Notes: a model not told the origin generated them from the sequence alone. A stretch of DNA of 64,000 nt from JALORV01 sp963769745 (GCA_963769745.1 CAVYNB010000036.1:1-64000); one strand, 5' to 3'. Positions 1 through 10,131 are shown, counted from the stretch's first letter. Made by a program: numbers and translations.

Positions 1-1
1 T

Positions 2-1003
2 GGGGCCGGCGGAGCGCCCGGAGGTGCGGCCGCACCAGGCGGCAACACTCAGCTTGATGCGAACAAGGTGTTTGCCGGCCTCGCAGGGGCTGCCGCGACG
101 CTGCTGCGCGGCGCCGGGCAGCAGCCGGCGCGCGAACAAGCCCGGAGCGAGGCCGCCACGGCGATCTCGAATCCGACGTCCACGGTGCCGGACTCGGCGC
201 CTGCTCCCGGGGCCACACCGGCGCCATCAACGGAGGGTGCGCCCCTCGACGTCGCTGCCTCGCCGGCACCGATGGCTGCCGCCTCCGCTCCGTCAGCGGC
301 GATCGCCGCACCTGCGGCGGCAGTGGCGTCCGCCATCAACGTCGACATCGTCGGCATCCGGCTCGGCATGTCGCAGGACGAGGTCAAGCGCGCACTGCAG
401 GCGCACTCGCCGGGGATGCGGACTGACGAAACGCGCGGCATCGTCAACAACGTCGCGGCGACCGACTACCTCTCGTGGGTCATCGCTCGCGGCAACCAGC
501 GCGGCAGCGACGGTTCGGGTGACGCAATCGGCGTGCACTTCCCGCCGCCGCCCAACGCCCATCGCGCCATCTTTGTCGAGCGCTTCACCGGTTTTCCCGC
601 CAACCAGTATCCGCTGTTCGAGACCCTGAAGCAGGCGCTCGTCAAGAAGTACGGCCCACCGAGCTTCGCCAGTGAAGGCGTGATGCTGTGGACCTTCAAT
701 GCGGCCGGGGTGCAAATCGTCGACAACAACGTGAACGCGCGCTGCGCCAAGTTCCCTCCGACCGATCCGCCGGCGCGCGGGCAGAACGTGCTCTTCAACG
801 GCTACAAGACGGCCGGCTGCGCAACGACGGTCTTCGTCCGCTACGAGCGCAACCGCGGACCGTCGAACAGCGACACGGTGCGCTGGATGAGCGTGTCGCT
901 CGTGGACGACTCGCAGTTCGAGGACATGCGCCAGGCCGCCGCGCGCTTCGCCACGCAGGCGACGCGTGAGTCCGCCAGCCGCGTGGCCGCACCCAAACTC
1001 TGA
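2..1003 (+). CDS. Uncharacterised exported or envelope protein (5' end outside the window)
   Basis: The frame is open from base 2 to a TGA at 1001-1003, so the gene begins upstream of the window; a GTG at 68 is only a nominal start. The visible N-terminal part is a Gly/Ala/Pro-rich low-complexity linker of about 110 residues. It is followed by a compact domain that starts with IRLGMSQDEVKRAL, which resembles the BamE/SmpA-style 'GM..eEV...L' opening, and runs to a short basic tail. Four cysteines lie in the second half. No family was recognised. The gene leads a co-directional run of exported proteins, and the next gene starts 11 bases after its stop, so they are probably co-transcribed. Confidence 0.7.
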   Translation, partial: GAGGAPGGAAAPGGNTQLDANKVFAGLAGAAATLLRGAGQQPAREQARSEAATAISNPTSTVPDSAPAPGATPAPSTEGAPLDVAASPAPMAAASAPSAAIAAPAAAVASAINVDIVGIRLGMSQDEVKRALQAHSPGMRTDETRGIVNNVAATDYLSWVIARGNQRGSDGSGDAIGVHFPPPPNAHRAIFVERFTGFPANQYPLFETLKQALVKKYGPPSFASEGVMLWTFNAAGVQIVDNNVNARCAKFPPTDPPARGQNVLFNGYKTAGCATTVFVRYERNRGPSNSDTVRWMSVSLVDDSQFEDMRQAAARFATQATRESASRVAAPKL

Positions 1004-1014
1004 GGAGAAGCACC

Positions 1015-1386
1015 ATGCCCTCCGTCAGCCAGCAGCTTTCGTGCCGCCGCATCGCCGTTGCCATCCTCGTCGCGCTCGCGGCCGGCTGTGACAGCGGACC
1101 CAGCGACTCCGCGTTCATCACCGCCTGCCTTGAAGAGGGCGAACGGGGTGCCAACAAAATGATGCGGCGGGAAATGGGCGTCAAGGGCGAGGACTTCTGC
1201 AAATGCGGCGCGCGGGAAGCGCGAACCGCCCTTTCGCCAGTGGCCCGACAGGCGATGGTTCTGGGGATGCAGGGCAGGAAGGCGGAAGCGCACGCGATCG
1301 GAGAAAAGATGAGCGAAAAGGACCAGGAAGCGTTCATGAAGGGCGCGATGGACATATTCGGGAAGTGCGCCGGGAAGATGCGCTAG
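1015..1386 (+). CDS. Small cysteine-containing lipoprotein
   Basis: This 123-residue protein has a lipoprotein signal peptide: a basic N-terminus, a hydrophobic stretch (VAILVALAAG) and a lipobox LAAGC with the lipidated Cys near residue 25. The mature part is mostly helical and charged with conserved-looking cysteines (ACLEEGE, FCKCGA, FGKCAG), suggesting disulfides in the periplasm. The start is supported by GAGGAG about 8 bases upstream of the ATG. It sits between two exported-protein genes with short gaps. No function can be assigned. Confidence 0.8.
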   Translation: MPSVSQQLSCRRIAVAILVALAAGCDSGPSDSAFITACLEEGERGANKMMRREMGVKGEDFCKCGAREARTALSPVARQAMVLGMQGRKAEAHAIGEKMSEKDQEAFMKGAMDIFGKCAGKMR

Positions 1387-1404
1387 CAACGAATAGGAGA
1401 AGTC

Positions 1405-2631
1405 ATGAACCGTTTGATTCAAAGCGCAATGCTGATCGTCGCCGTTACCGCTGCGCCGACCTGGGCACAGAGCAACAGCGATATACAGCGGATGCAGCCC
1501 TGGCTCGGCGTGCTGGCACCGGATTGTTCGAACTACCTGCTGCCTCAGCTCAAGAACCTTGGCGATTCGCTGGTCGTGCAGGACGGCGGCAAGGCGGTGC
1601 TGACCGGACGCAACGTGAAGCCCGCGCCCAAGTACTTCGGCGCTACACCGCCACCGGAATTCGAAACGGCATTTACGAGCGAGGTCGCAGGCGGTGAAGC
1701 GCTGGTGTTCGTGTACTACCGCAACGCTTCGGGTCTGTTTGCCGCGGTCGAGGGCGGACCGAAGGTGATGGCCGCGCTGCCCGCAGCATTCAAGGGCAAG
1801 CGCTCTCGGCACTGCGACCCGAACCGCAACGTCGTGCCGGGGACGGGCAGCCCGGACGCGCAGGCAAAAGCCGATCCGAACAAGTTCAAGGGCTACGCGC
1901 TGGATGAGCTCAGTGCGTCGGGACTGCTGTACAACGCAAAGGCCAAAGCCACTTATCAAAAGGCGTTAGGCCCGCTCGCCAAGGAGCCGTGGCTTGCGAA
2001 GCTCGACGGCCCCAGTCCGCAGAACAAAAAGGTAAAGGTGGCCAACGCCGATTACTTTCTCCTAAGCGCCTGCAAGAACCACGACTGCGCCGACAACAAC
2101 ACGGTGCTGCTGTACTCCCAGCCGCAGGACGTTGTCTACGGCAAGGTTTATCAGAAAGGGCGCTCGACATTGATCGGCGCGCCGCCGCCCGCAGTGGCAA
2201 GCGAGCTCGAAAAGCTGTGGAAGAGCGAATGGAGATCGCAGCCGAAATACGTCATCGTCGATGACACGCTGAACCAAGGAGTCCGCCATGTCCCTGCCGT
2301 ATCCCGACACCAACTTGTCGCGGCACGCGCCGTCCGGAGGATCGCTGATGAAGTCCCTGCTCTTCTTCGATTCGATGATCACACCGAAGATCATCACCTT
2401 CGTCTACTGGCTGATGCTGCTGGGCGCCGTTGTCGGCGGCCTCGGTTCGATGTTCGCCTTCGGTCGCATGGGCTTCACGGGATTTGCGACCGGACTCGCG
2501 ATCATCGTCGGCGGTGCGCTGGGCGCACGTTTCGCGTGCGAGTTGCTGATCGTGCACTTCAAGATCAACGAGAACACGCATACGATGGCACACCGGCCCT
2601 GACGGACGTGCCGTACCGCCAGAAGCACTGA
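1405..2631 (+). CDS. Ivy-type lysozyme inhibitor with extra N-terminal domain; C-terminus probably mis-framed
   Basis: A signal peptide (cleavage near TWAQ-SN) is followed by about 150 residues of unknown type and then a domain typical of Ivy, the periplasmic inhibitor of vertebrate C-type lysozyme. Its hallmark loop is SACKNHDC (CKPHDC in E. coli Ivy), followed by VLLYSQPQDVVYGKVYQKG and a C-terminal helix ELEKLWKSEW. Family members are usually about 150 residues, so the N-terminal half is an addition. After WRSQPKYVIVDD near 2265 the frame runs on into the next gene. Stops in the other two frames at 2262-2264 and 2270-2272 suggest that an indel hides the true end. AGGAG precedes the ATG. 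Confidence 0.75.
   Translation: MNRLIQSAMLIVAVTAAPTWAQSNSDIQRMQPWLGVLAPDCSNYLLPQLKNLGDSLVVQDGGKAVLTGRNVKPAPKYFGATPPPEFETAFTSEVAGGEALVFVYYRNASGLFAAVEGGPKVMAALPAAFKGKRSRHCDPNRNVVPGTGSPDAQAKADPNKFKGYALDELSASGLLYNAKAKATYQKALGPLAKEPWLAKLDGPSPQNKKVKVANADYFLLSACKNHDCADNNTVLLYSQPQDVVYGKVYQKGRSTLIGAPPPAVASELEKLWKSEWRSQPKYVIVDDTLNQGVRHVPAVSRHQLVAARAVRRIADEVPALLRFDDHTEDHHLRLLADAAGRRCRRPRFDVRLRSHGLHGICDRTRDHRRRCAGRTFRVRVADRALQDQREHAYDGTPALTDVPYRQKH
2288..2602 (+). CDS. DUF4282 family small membrane protein
   Basis: The protein carries the DUF4282 pattern: LLFFDSMITPKIITFVYWL followed by a Gly-rich second hydrophobic segment and a third one near residues 65-90. It is therefore a small inner-membrane protein of unknown function. 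Two starts are plausible. The ATG at 2288 has AAGGAG six bases upstream and gives 104 residues. The ATG at 2348 (MKSLLFFD) has GGAGG seven bases upstream and matches the usual family N-terminus. The gene overlaps the over-extended end of the Ivy frame. Confidence 0.75.
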   Translation: MSLPYPDTNLSRHAPSGGSLMKSLLFFDSMITPKIITFVYWLMLLGAVVGGLGSMFAFGRMGFTGFATGLAIIVGGALGARFACELLIVHFKINENTHTMAHRP

Positions 2632-2656
2632 TCTTCCTTGAAGAAGGAAAGCGATC

Positions 2657-3208
2657 ATGAACAGATCGATCATTGTTTCGACCGCGACGGTGGCCCTGGG
2701 ACTTGCGCTGAGCGGTACCGTGCAGGCGGTGACGCTGGGGGACATCGCCGGTGCGATGGCAGCGCCGGGCAATGCGCCACAGGCCACCAACGACTGGACG
2801 GCGTTCACCAAGCTGGCCGGTGCCAAGTGGCAAGGCAAGGCGCCCGCCAAGGGCGGCAACAAGTACTACTGGAATGGCAAGGTTCCGATCGACGGCGTCG
2901 GCTCCGGCGAGATCAGTCTCGTCGGCGGTCAGAAGGCGCTGGACTCGGCCACGGTCGGTTGGCCGAAGGACATCGTGCTCGCGAAGGTTCCGGAGATGCT
3001 CGCCGCGCAGTTCCCGAAGGACACGAAGCTCGAGCAGGTGCGCGGCGCCTGTCCGGACGAGCGCCTCAGCGGCTCGCGCATCTATCGCGCAACGCTGGCG
3101 GGGCGCAAGCCGCTCTACCTGCACATCCAGTACGCCGCGGGGGACCGCGGCGGCGCCACGTCGACGATCGAGATGGAGTCTCAGCGCAACAAGGGCTGGA
3201 TCTGCTGA
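2657..3208 (+). CDS. Uncharacterised secreted protein
   Basis: This 183-residue protein starts with a signal peptide (MNRSIIVSTATVALGLALSG, cleavage after VQA). The mature region begins with a short helix, then a Trp/Gly-rich stretch (WTAFTKLAGAKWQGK, KYYWNGK) that looks like beta structure, and ends with two cysteines (ACPDER and a C-terminal GWIC) that could pair. The ATG is preceded by GAAGAAGGAAAG. I do not recognise the family. It lies in the run of exported proteins, 54 bases after the DUF4282 gene. Confidence 0.75.
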   Translation: MNRSIIVSTATVALGLALSGTVQAVTLGDIAGAMAAPGNAPQATNDWTAFTKLAGAKWQGKAPAKGGNKYYWNGKVPIDGVGSGEISLVGGQKALDSATVGWPKDIVLAKVPEMLAAQFPKDTKLEQVRGACPDERLSGSRIYRATLAGRKPLYLHIQYAAGDRGGATSTIEMESQRNKGWIC

Positions 3209-3245
3209 ACGGTAACGTGCGCCGGAAGCACAGGAGGACGAAGAG

Positions 3246-4443
3246 ATGATGAGCAAGACACAAGCAGGTACGACGGCCGTGCTTTCGATCGTGCTTGCCG
3301 CGGTGTCAGCTGCCGCGCTCGCTCAGTATTCGGCATCCGATCCCAGGAGCAACATATACAACAACGAATCTCTGCGGCGCGAGGACGAGATAAAGAGGAA
3401 CGAAGAAGCCGCCAGAAGGCAAAGCGACCAAGGGCAAAGCAGCGGCGGTGCGCCCGTCGGGTCTCAGCACAACGCCCAGACCCAGGCTGATTTGAAGGCC
3501 GCGCGCGCGAGGCTGCTGAAGATGGCGCCACTGCCTGACGCGCGCAATCCGCTGCTGGGTCGGTGGCGCGTCGAGGGCGCCGCGCGCTCGCGCAAAAAAG
3601 ACGATATGAGCACGCTGATGGGCATGCTGAATAACCCCGGCGGTGCAATGTGCGAGACGCTGTTCGGCTCCGGCGTTACGGAGTTCAAGCCAAAGACTTG
3701 GTCGAGCATCGACTCCTACGGTGACGATTCGCTCGGTCCGATTCATTATCGCGGCGAGGGCAAAGTCGTTTGGGCTGTCCCCGAATCGAAGATGTTCAAT
3801 TTCTTCGGCTTCGAGTTTGCGTCGCCGGATCGGATGACTTTGGTCGGCGTCGAAGGTTGCACCCTGGTTCGAGCGGGTGCGGCAGCGCCGAGCGCGACGA
3901 CTGCGCCGCCGGGCAACGCGCGCGCGGCGGCCGCAAGCTCATCGAACGCCGCCGGCAGCAGGGGCACTGCCGCAAGTTGCCGCTGTTGCGCCATCGGCGC
4001 CGCGGTCAACGCTTGCGCGCCCGCCCCCGGAAGTCTGCCGCCAGACGCTGCTCGACCAACTCGGCAAGGTCGGCGTCAACCAGGTGCGGCAGCTGGCCGG
4101 CATGCGCTTCAAGGAAACGCTGGACGGCAAGGTGCCGAACTCGCAAAACCAGCGCATCGACGCGCGCGGCAGCGCCTGCGATGACCAGCGCATCAACGCG
4201 ACTTTCTACGACTTCGACGCCAACGGCATACTGCAGTCGATCACCGTCGTCTGGACGCGCCCGGCGGGGTCGGTGCCGGCGCCCATCTTCAAGGAACGCA
4301 TCACGCAGCTATCGCGCTTCCACTCGCTGCCGCCGCCGCAGGCGCCCGGTCGGCTGCAGGCCGACACCTCGCTGGGCCGTCTGACCCTAGAGGACACGCC
4401 GGAGCGCAACGTTCTGCTCGAGACCTACGCGGCGAAGAAATAG
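3246..4443 (+). CDS. Secreted protein, paralogue of the next gene; frameshift near 3955
   Basis: The signal peptide ends near ALAQ-YS and is followed by a charged coiled-coil-like segment (LRREDEIKRNEEAARRQ). A middle domain begins with ARNPLLGRWRVEG, a Pro/Ala linker follows, and the C-terminal domain has EVCRQTLLDQLG, GSACDDQRI and LQADTSLGRL. The first part is in one frame to about 3955 and the remainder is in the next frame, joined within the linker. Aligning with the intact paralogue downstream shows that a single indel separates them. The family is unrecognised. Adjacent paralogues imply a local gene duplication older than the two tandem repeats elsewhere in the window. Confidence 0.7.
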
Positions 4444-4495
4444 ATAAGTGCCTCAGCAGGAAGACTATCCGCATTGCACATTTGGAGGTGCCAAC

Positions 4496-5785
4496 ATGAA
4501 TGCGCATTTGCGAAGGGGTGTGTTGATATCGCTTTCCGCGATCGTGATCTGCGGGGAGTCTGCGCTCGCACAGTCGCAGCAACAGGATGAGGAACGAATG
4601 CGTCGGGAAGGCGTTGAGCGCGCCGATGCGGCCGCGCGAGCGCAGGGCATGGAGCAGACGCGACAGCTGCAAGAACGCGAACGGCAGGAGGAGGCGCGGA
4701 GACGTTCGGAGTCGAACTCATCGACCGGTGGCGGCTATACGCCCTCACCATCGGGCGGCAGCAGCGCGGCTGCCGCCGGCCAGACCGACTACAGGGCGCT
4801 GGGGAAAGAACTGTTGCGTCTGCCGCCGCTGCCGGTCGAACGCAATGTGCTGCTGGGCAACTGGCGCCTGGAGGGCGGTGGCCAGCAGAGCGGGGTCCTT
4901 GAGTTTGGCCTCACTGGGAGGGGCGCTACCCCTGGGTTCGGCGAGATGATGGGATTCATGAAGAGTATCGAATCCGGACAGTTGACCTGCGACATGTCAT
5001 TCGGGCGCGGCATTACCTTTACGCCTACAACATTCTCGAGCGGTGGGGCCGCCGGCATCGTAGGTGGACCCGTCGCCTACCGCAGCCGGAAGAAGGGAGT
5101 CATCGTGGCCATACCCGGCGACAGCCGCGCGAACCCGATGTTCTTCAAAATCGTGGGCCCGGATCGCATAGAGTCAGTGAACATCCCCTGCGCGCTGGTG
5201 CGGGTCGGTGCGCCTGCGGCCAACGCCGCGGCGAATGCGACGACTGCGCCGGGCAACGCGCGCGCGGGGGCTGCAAACTCATCTGCTCCACCGGCTTCAA
5301 GTGCCATGCCGCAAGTAGCCGCCGCCGCGCCTGCGCCGCCGCGGTCAACGCTGGCGCGGCCGTCACCGGAGGTTTGCCGCAACAGGCTCCTCGACAAGCT
5401 CGGCGTCGTCGGCGTCAATCAGGTGCGGGCGATGTCTGACGCGCGCTTCAAGGAGCCCGCCATTGAAGGCAAGGAGCCGAATACAGGCAACCTGCGCATC
5501 GACCTGCGCGGCAGCGCCTGCGACGACCCGCGCATCAAGGCGACGCTGTACGACTTCGACGCCAATGCAATGCTGGTGTCGATCACCTACGTCTGGGATC
5601 GGCCGCCCGGGCCGGCGCCGGCGCCGATCTTCAGTGAACGCGTAACCCATCTGACGCGCGTCCTCTCGCTGCCGCCACCGCAGTCGCCGGGACGCCTGCA
5701 GGCCGACACTTCGGTGGGGCGCCTGATTCTGCAGGACATGCCGGAGCGCAATCTGATGCTCGAGGCCTACAAGGCGAAGCAGTAG
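4496..5785 (+). CDS. Secreted two-domain protein of unknown function (intact paralogue)
   Basis: The ATG at 4496 is chosen because GGAGG lies seven bases upstream and it begins a signal peptide (cleavage near SALAQ). The 429-residue product has a charged helical segment, a Ser/Gly linker, a domain starting VLLGNWRLEGGG that resembles lipocalin-type openings, an Ala/Pro linker, and a C-terminal domain with EVCRNRLLDKLG, RGSACDDPRIKAT and LQADTSVGRLILQD. Domain order and sequence match the preceding gene throughout. No known family was recognised. It closes the left-edge run of exported proteins. Confidence 0.75.
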   Translation: MNAHLRRGVLISLSAIVICGESALAQSQQQDEERMRREGVERADAAARAQGMEQTRQLQERERQEEARRRSESNSSTGGGYTPSPSGGSSAAAAGQTDYRALGKELLRLPPLPVERNVLLGNWRLEGGGQQSGVLEFGLTGRGATPGFGEMMGFMKSIESGQLTCDMSFGRGITFTPTTFSSGGAAGIVGGPVAYRSRKKGVIVAIPGDSRANPMFFKIVGPDRIESVNIPCALVRVGAPAANAAANATTAPGNARAGAANSSAPPASSAMPQVAAAAPAPPRSTLARPSPEVCRNRLLDKLGVVGVNQVRAMSDARFKEPAIEGKEPNTGNLRIDLRGSACDDPRIKATLYDFDANAMLVSITYVWDRPPGPAPAPIFSERVTHLTRVLSLPPPQSPGRLQADTSVGRLILQDMPERNLMLEAYKAKQ

Positions 5786-5836
5786 GCGGGCCGCGCGGTC
5801 CCAGAGGCCGCCGGCCGCGCCGGTAGCATCGGCCGC

Positions 5837-6685
5837 ATGCGTATCGGCATCGACCTCGGCGGCACCAAGATCGAAGGCATCGCGCTGGACACTGCCGGCG
5901 CAGTGCTTGTGCGCCGGCGCGTGCCGACGCCACGCGGCGACTATCGCGCGACCGTCGACGCCGTCGCGGAGCTGGTGCGCGCGATCGAAACCGAGACCGG
6001 GCGCAGCGCAACGGTAGGTGTCGGCATGCCCGGCGCGCTGTCGCGCGTGAGCGGGCGCGTGAAGAACGCCAACTCGACCTGCCTCAACGGCCAGCCACTG
6101 CAAGTCGATCTCGAAGCTGCGCTGGCGCGCCCGGTGCGGCTCGCCAACGACGCCAACTGCTTCGCGCTGTCGGAGGCGATCGACGGTGCCGGCCGCGGTG
6201 CGCGTGTGGTGTTTGGCGTGATCCTCGGCACGGGCGTCGGCGGCGGCATCGTCGTCGACGGCAAGGTGCTGGAAGGTCCGAACGCGATCGCTGGCGAATG
6301 GGGACATAACCCGATGCCGCTGCCGAACGACGACGACCTGCCGCTGCGGACGTGCTACTGCGGCCGCGCGGGTTGCATCGAAACCTATCTGTCCGGCCCC
6401 GCACTGGAACGCGAACGCGTGCAGGACGAAGACGCGGCGCTGGCGCGCTACGAGCGGCGCCTCGCGCGCGCACTGGCCGGCGTCATCAACGTGCTCGACC
6501 CGGACGTGATCGTGCTCGGCGGCGGCGTATCGAACCTCGATCGCCTGTACGACCACGTGCCCCGGCTATGGGGCGACCACGTGTTCTCGGATCAGGTCGC
6601 GACGCGGCTTGTGAAGCACGCGCATGGCGACTCGAGCGGCGTGCGCGGTGCCGCGTGGCTGTGGGGCGGGCCGCCGTCGCCCTAA
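5837..6685 (+). CDS. mak: ROK-family sugar kinase (Mak fructokinase-like)
   Basis: The N-terminal phosphate-binding motif IGIDLGGTKIEG, the ROK signature area GVILGTGVGGGIV, the GEWGHNP motif with the catalytic region, the zinc-binding loop CYCGRAGCIETY and the C-terminal DPDVIVLGGGVSN all match E. coli Mak, which phosphorylates fructose. At 282 residues it is shorter than E. coli Mak (302). The missing ~20 residues fall directly after CIETYLSG, where the text jumps from ALERERVQ to AALARYERR. This suggests an in-frame deletion in a helix away from the active site. Fructose or a related hexose is inferred as substrate. Confidence 0.85.
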   Translation: MRIGIDLGGTKIEGIALDTAGAVLVRRRVPTPRGDYRATVDAVAELVRAIETETGRSATVGVGMPGALSRVSGRVKNANSTCLNGQPLQVDLEAALARPVRLANDANCFALSEAIDGAGRGARVVFGVILGTGVGGGIVVDGKVLEGPNAIAGEWGHNPMPLPNDDDLPLRTCYCGRAGCIETYLSGPALERERVQDEDAALARYERRLARALAGVINVLDPDVIVLGGGVSNLDRLYDHVPRLWGDHVFSDQVATRLVKHAHGDSSGVRGAAWLWGGPPSP

Positions 6686-6755
6686 GCGCGAGAGGGCCTC
6701 GCGTCGGTACGGCGATGAGCGCGGCGGCTGCGGTCGCCGCCGGCTCAATGACCGG

Positions 6756-7280
6756 TCAGGATGGCGGCGCCTCGTCCGCCGGGCCGAGCTTGCCGCCTTC
6801 CAGCACGCGCTTCAGGTTGGCCAGCGCGCGCTCGGACTGGTTCGTCAGCACCATGCGCGTCAGGTTGCCGTCGAACATCGTCCACGGCCAGCCGTGCGAG
6901 CGGTACGAAAGCGTGCGGAAGAAGCGCGTCAGCGCATCGCCGTTGGCGCGCAACTCGTAGACGATGCGCGCGTCGCCCTGCGGCGTGTCGGTGGCGATCA
7001 CCCACAGGGCCGGCGGCTCGCAGGCGAGCACGGTCCAGGTGGCGTCGAAGCGGCGCCGGCCGGCGCGAATCGATTCGGTGACCTGCTCGCCCACGACCAG
7101 CGGCCGCGGCGGCGTCGCTGTCACGGAGGCGGTGGCAGGGTGCCAGTAGTGCCACAGCGAGGCGTTCGTCACGAACTCGAACACCGCCTGCGCCGGCCGT
7201 CCGATCAGCACGAACGACTCGATCGTCACCAGCCGCGGCTCGTCACCGGCCGGGGGCCAGCGCAGCGTCGGTGCGGTCAT
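6756..7280 (-). CDS. SRPBCC (START-like) domain protein
   Basis: The 174-residue protein shows the START/polyketide-cyclase fold pattern: an N-terminal strand (LVTIESFVLIGRPAQAVFEFV) with a helix and NASLWHYWHPA, central strands, and a long C-terminal amphipathic helix (RALANLKRVLEGGK). Such proteins bind hydrophobic ligands in a cavity. No catalytic role can be assigned. The start at 7280 is preferred because AGGAG lies five bases upstream on the minus strand. It is divergent from the fadD gene, sharing a short intergenic region. Confidence 0.75.
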   Translation of the reverse strand: MTAPTLRWPPAGDEPRLVTIESFVLIGRPAQAVFEFVTNASLWHYWHPATASVTATPPRPLVVGEQVTESIRAGRRRFDATWTVLACEPPALWVIATDTPQGDARIVYELRANGDALTRFFRTLSYRSHGWPWTMFDGNLTRMVLTNQSERALANLKRVLEGGKLGPADEAPPS

Positions 7281-7417
7281 CGGGACTCCTGCCGGATCGG
7301 TTCGGGCGGCCAGCATAGCGGCCGACGCGCCTCGACGGCATCGATCCTTGATCCGAGGCATCGGGCGTCGCCAGATCCTGCGCAGAATGAATGGGAACGA
7401 CAAGCCAAGGAGCAATC

Positions 7418-9088
<1,671 letters not shown>

Positions 9089-9123
9089 GCCGCAGGCGCG
9101 CCGGCCCGGAACCCTGAGTCGCG

Positions 9124-9669
9124 ATGCCGCGGGCGCGCAAAGGCCTGCCGACCTATCGCCAGCGTCACGCGACGCTGCGCGATGGCCGGCAGGTATTGAT
9201 CCGCGCGATCCGGCCGGACGACGCCGACGAGATCCGGCAGGCGTTCGAGCGCATGTCGAGCGGGGCGCGCTACATGCGCTTCATGCAGCACAAGCGTGAA
9301 CTTGATCCGCTGCGACTGGAGCGCGGCGTCCATCCGACAGCAGGCCGCGAGTTTGCGCTGGTGGCGACGATCCCGGCCGACGACGGCATCGACATCGTCG
9401 GCGCCGTGCGCTACCTGGCCGCGCCGGCGCGCGCGACCTGCGAGTTCTCGGTGACGGTGGTGGACGACTGGCAGGGCGTGGGCCTCGCTGCCACGCTGAT
9501 GCGCAGCCTCATTCGACGCGCCGCGCGCGACGGCTACCGCACGATCGAAGGCCTCGTGCTGCGCGACAACAAGCCGATGCTCGACCTCGCACGCAAGCTG
9601 GGCTTCAAGGTCCAGTTCGTGCCGGATGACGGCTCGCTGCGGCGGGTCGTTCGCAAGCTCAGTCCGTAG
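9124..9669 (+). CDS. GNAT-family N-acetyltransferase
   Basis: This 181-residue protein has the GNAT fold order: an N-terminal strand with VLIRAIRPDDADEIRQAF, a central strand (CEFSVTVVDDWQG), the acetyl-CoA pyrophosphate loop VGLAATLMRSLIRRA, and a final RDNKPMLDLARKLGFK motif. The pattern resembles the single-domain relatives of the Pat protein acetyltransferases. The substrate is unknown. It follows fadD by 35 bases on the same strand and may be co-transcribed, which makes regulation of acyl-CoA enzymes by acetylation conceivable but unproven. Confidence 0.8.
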   Translation: MPRARKGLPTYRQRHATLRDGRQVLIRAIRPDDADEIRQAFERMSSGARYMRFMQHKRELDPLRLERGVHPTAGREFALVATIPADDGIDIVGAVRYLAAPARATCEFSVTVVDDWQGVGLAATLMRSLIRRAARDGYRTIEGLVLRDNKPMLDLARKLGFKVQFVPDDGSLRRVVRKLSP

Positions 9670-9862
9670 CAGTGTCCGCCGATTGCAGCGCGCGCCGCAT
9701 CGCGCCGAAGCGCTTGCGGTACTGCGCCGGAGTCAGCGACACCTGCCGCCGAAAGAGTCGGCTGAAGAAGCCGGCGTCCTCGTAGCCCACCTCGTTGGCG
9801 ATCGCCTCGACCGGTGTGGTGCCAGGCCAGCCTCTTCTTTCACGACTCGACGATCTCGCCAC
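9659..9862 (-). pseudogene. Remnant of an AraC-family regulator (C-terminal helix-turn-helix only)
   Basis: Only about 50 residues of an AraC/XylS DNA-binding domain remain: VEAIANEVGYEDAGFFSRLFRRQ followed by LTPAQYRKRFG, which is the second helix-turn-helix and its closing motif. The residues before it do not match the family, and no ligand-binding domain or first helix-turn-helix was found upstream in any frame. The upstream end overlaps a separate small gene, so the remainder appears to be lost by deletion. It overlaps the end of the GNAT gene on the opposite strand. Confidence 0.65.
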
Positions 9863-10031
9863 CCAACTCGCTCAGGCGCGGCCGGCGGCGGTGGGTCGTC
9901 ACCAGACCTTCCCAACTGCCGCGCGCACGCTCGGCAAGCACAGCCGCGGCGCGTGACAGGAGCTCCGCCTGCAGCAATGCGCGCGCCCGGCGGGCTTCCA
10001 CATGAACCTCATAGCTGTCCTTTGCGTTCAT
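9840..10031 (-). CDS. Small charged protein of unknown function
   Basis: The 63-residue product (MNAKDSYEVHVEARRARALLQAE at its start, given here in part) is Arg/Ala-rich and predicted helical. The start is at 10031, where GGAGAAGACG precedes the ATG. It is divergent from the LysR-type gene, so it may be its target, since LysR regulators commonly control the divergent neighbour. It could alternatively be part of the decayed AraC locus behind it. No homologue was recognised. Confidence 0.45.
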   Translation of the reverse strand: MNAKDSYEVHVEARRARALLQAELLSRAAAVLAERARGSWEGLVTTHRRRPRLSELGGEIVES

Positions 10032-10095
10032 CGTCTTCTCCGTTGTTGTTGATGCCGATGGACGCAATGTATGGAATGATTGCTCCGCTGAAAAA

Positions 10096-10117
10096 TGAAT
10101 AATTCAGATCAAATTCA
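10096..10117. promoter_or_regulatory. Candidate LysR-type regulator binding site
   Basis: An AT-rich patch in the divergent region holds a perfect dyad TGAAT-A-ATTCA (10096-10106) and a further ATTCA half-site at 10113-10117, within 15-35 bases of the LysR start. LysR-type proteins usually bind T-N11-A dyads near their own promoters. The assignment rests only on symmetry and position. Confidence 0.35.
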
Positions 10118-10131
10118 TCTCGGGGCGAGAT

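Noticed and set aside
2252..3256. 334-residue minus-strand frame opposite the exported-protein cluster
   Set aside because: It covers parts of three genes on the other strand that have signal peptides and ribosome-binding sites.
5363..6556. 397-residue minus-strand frame opposite the ROK kinase
   Set aside because: The plus-strand kinase has all family motifs; the minus frame is compositionally typical of antisense GC-rich DNA.
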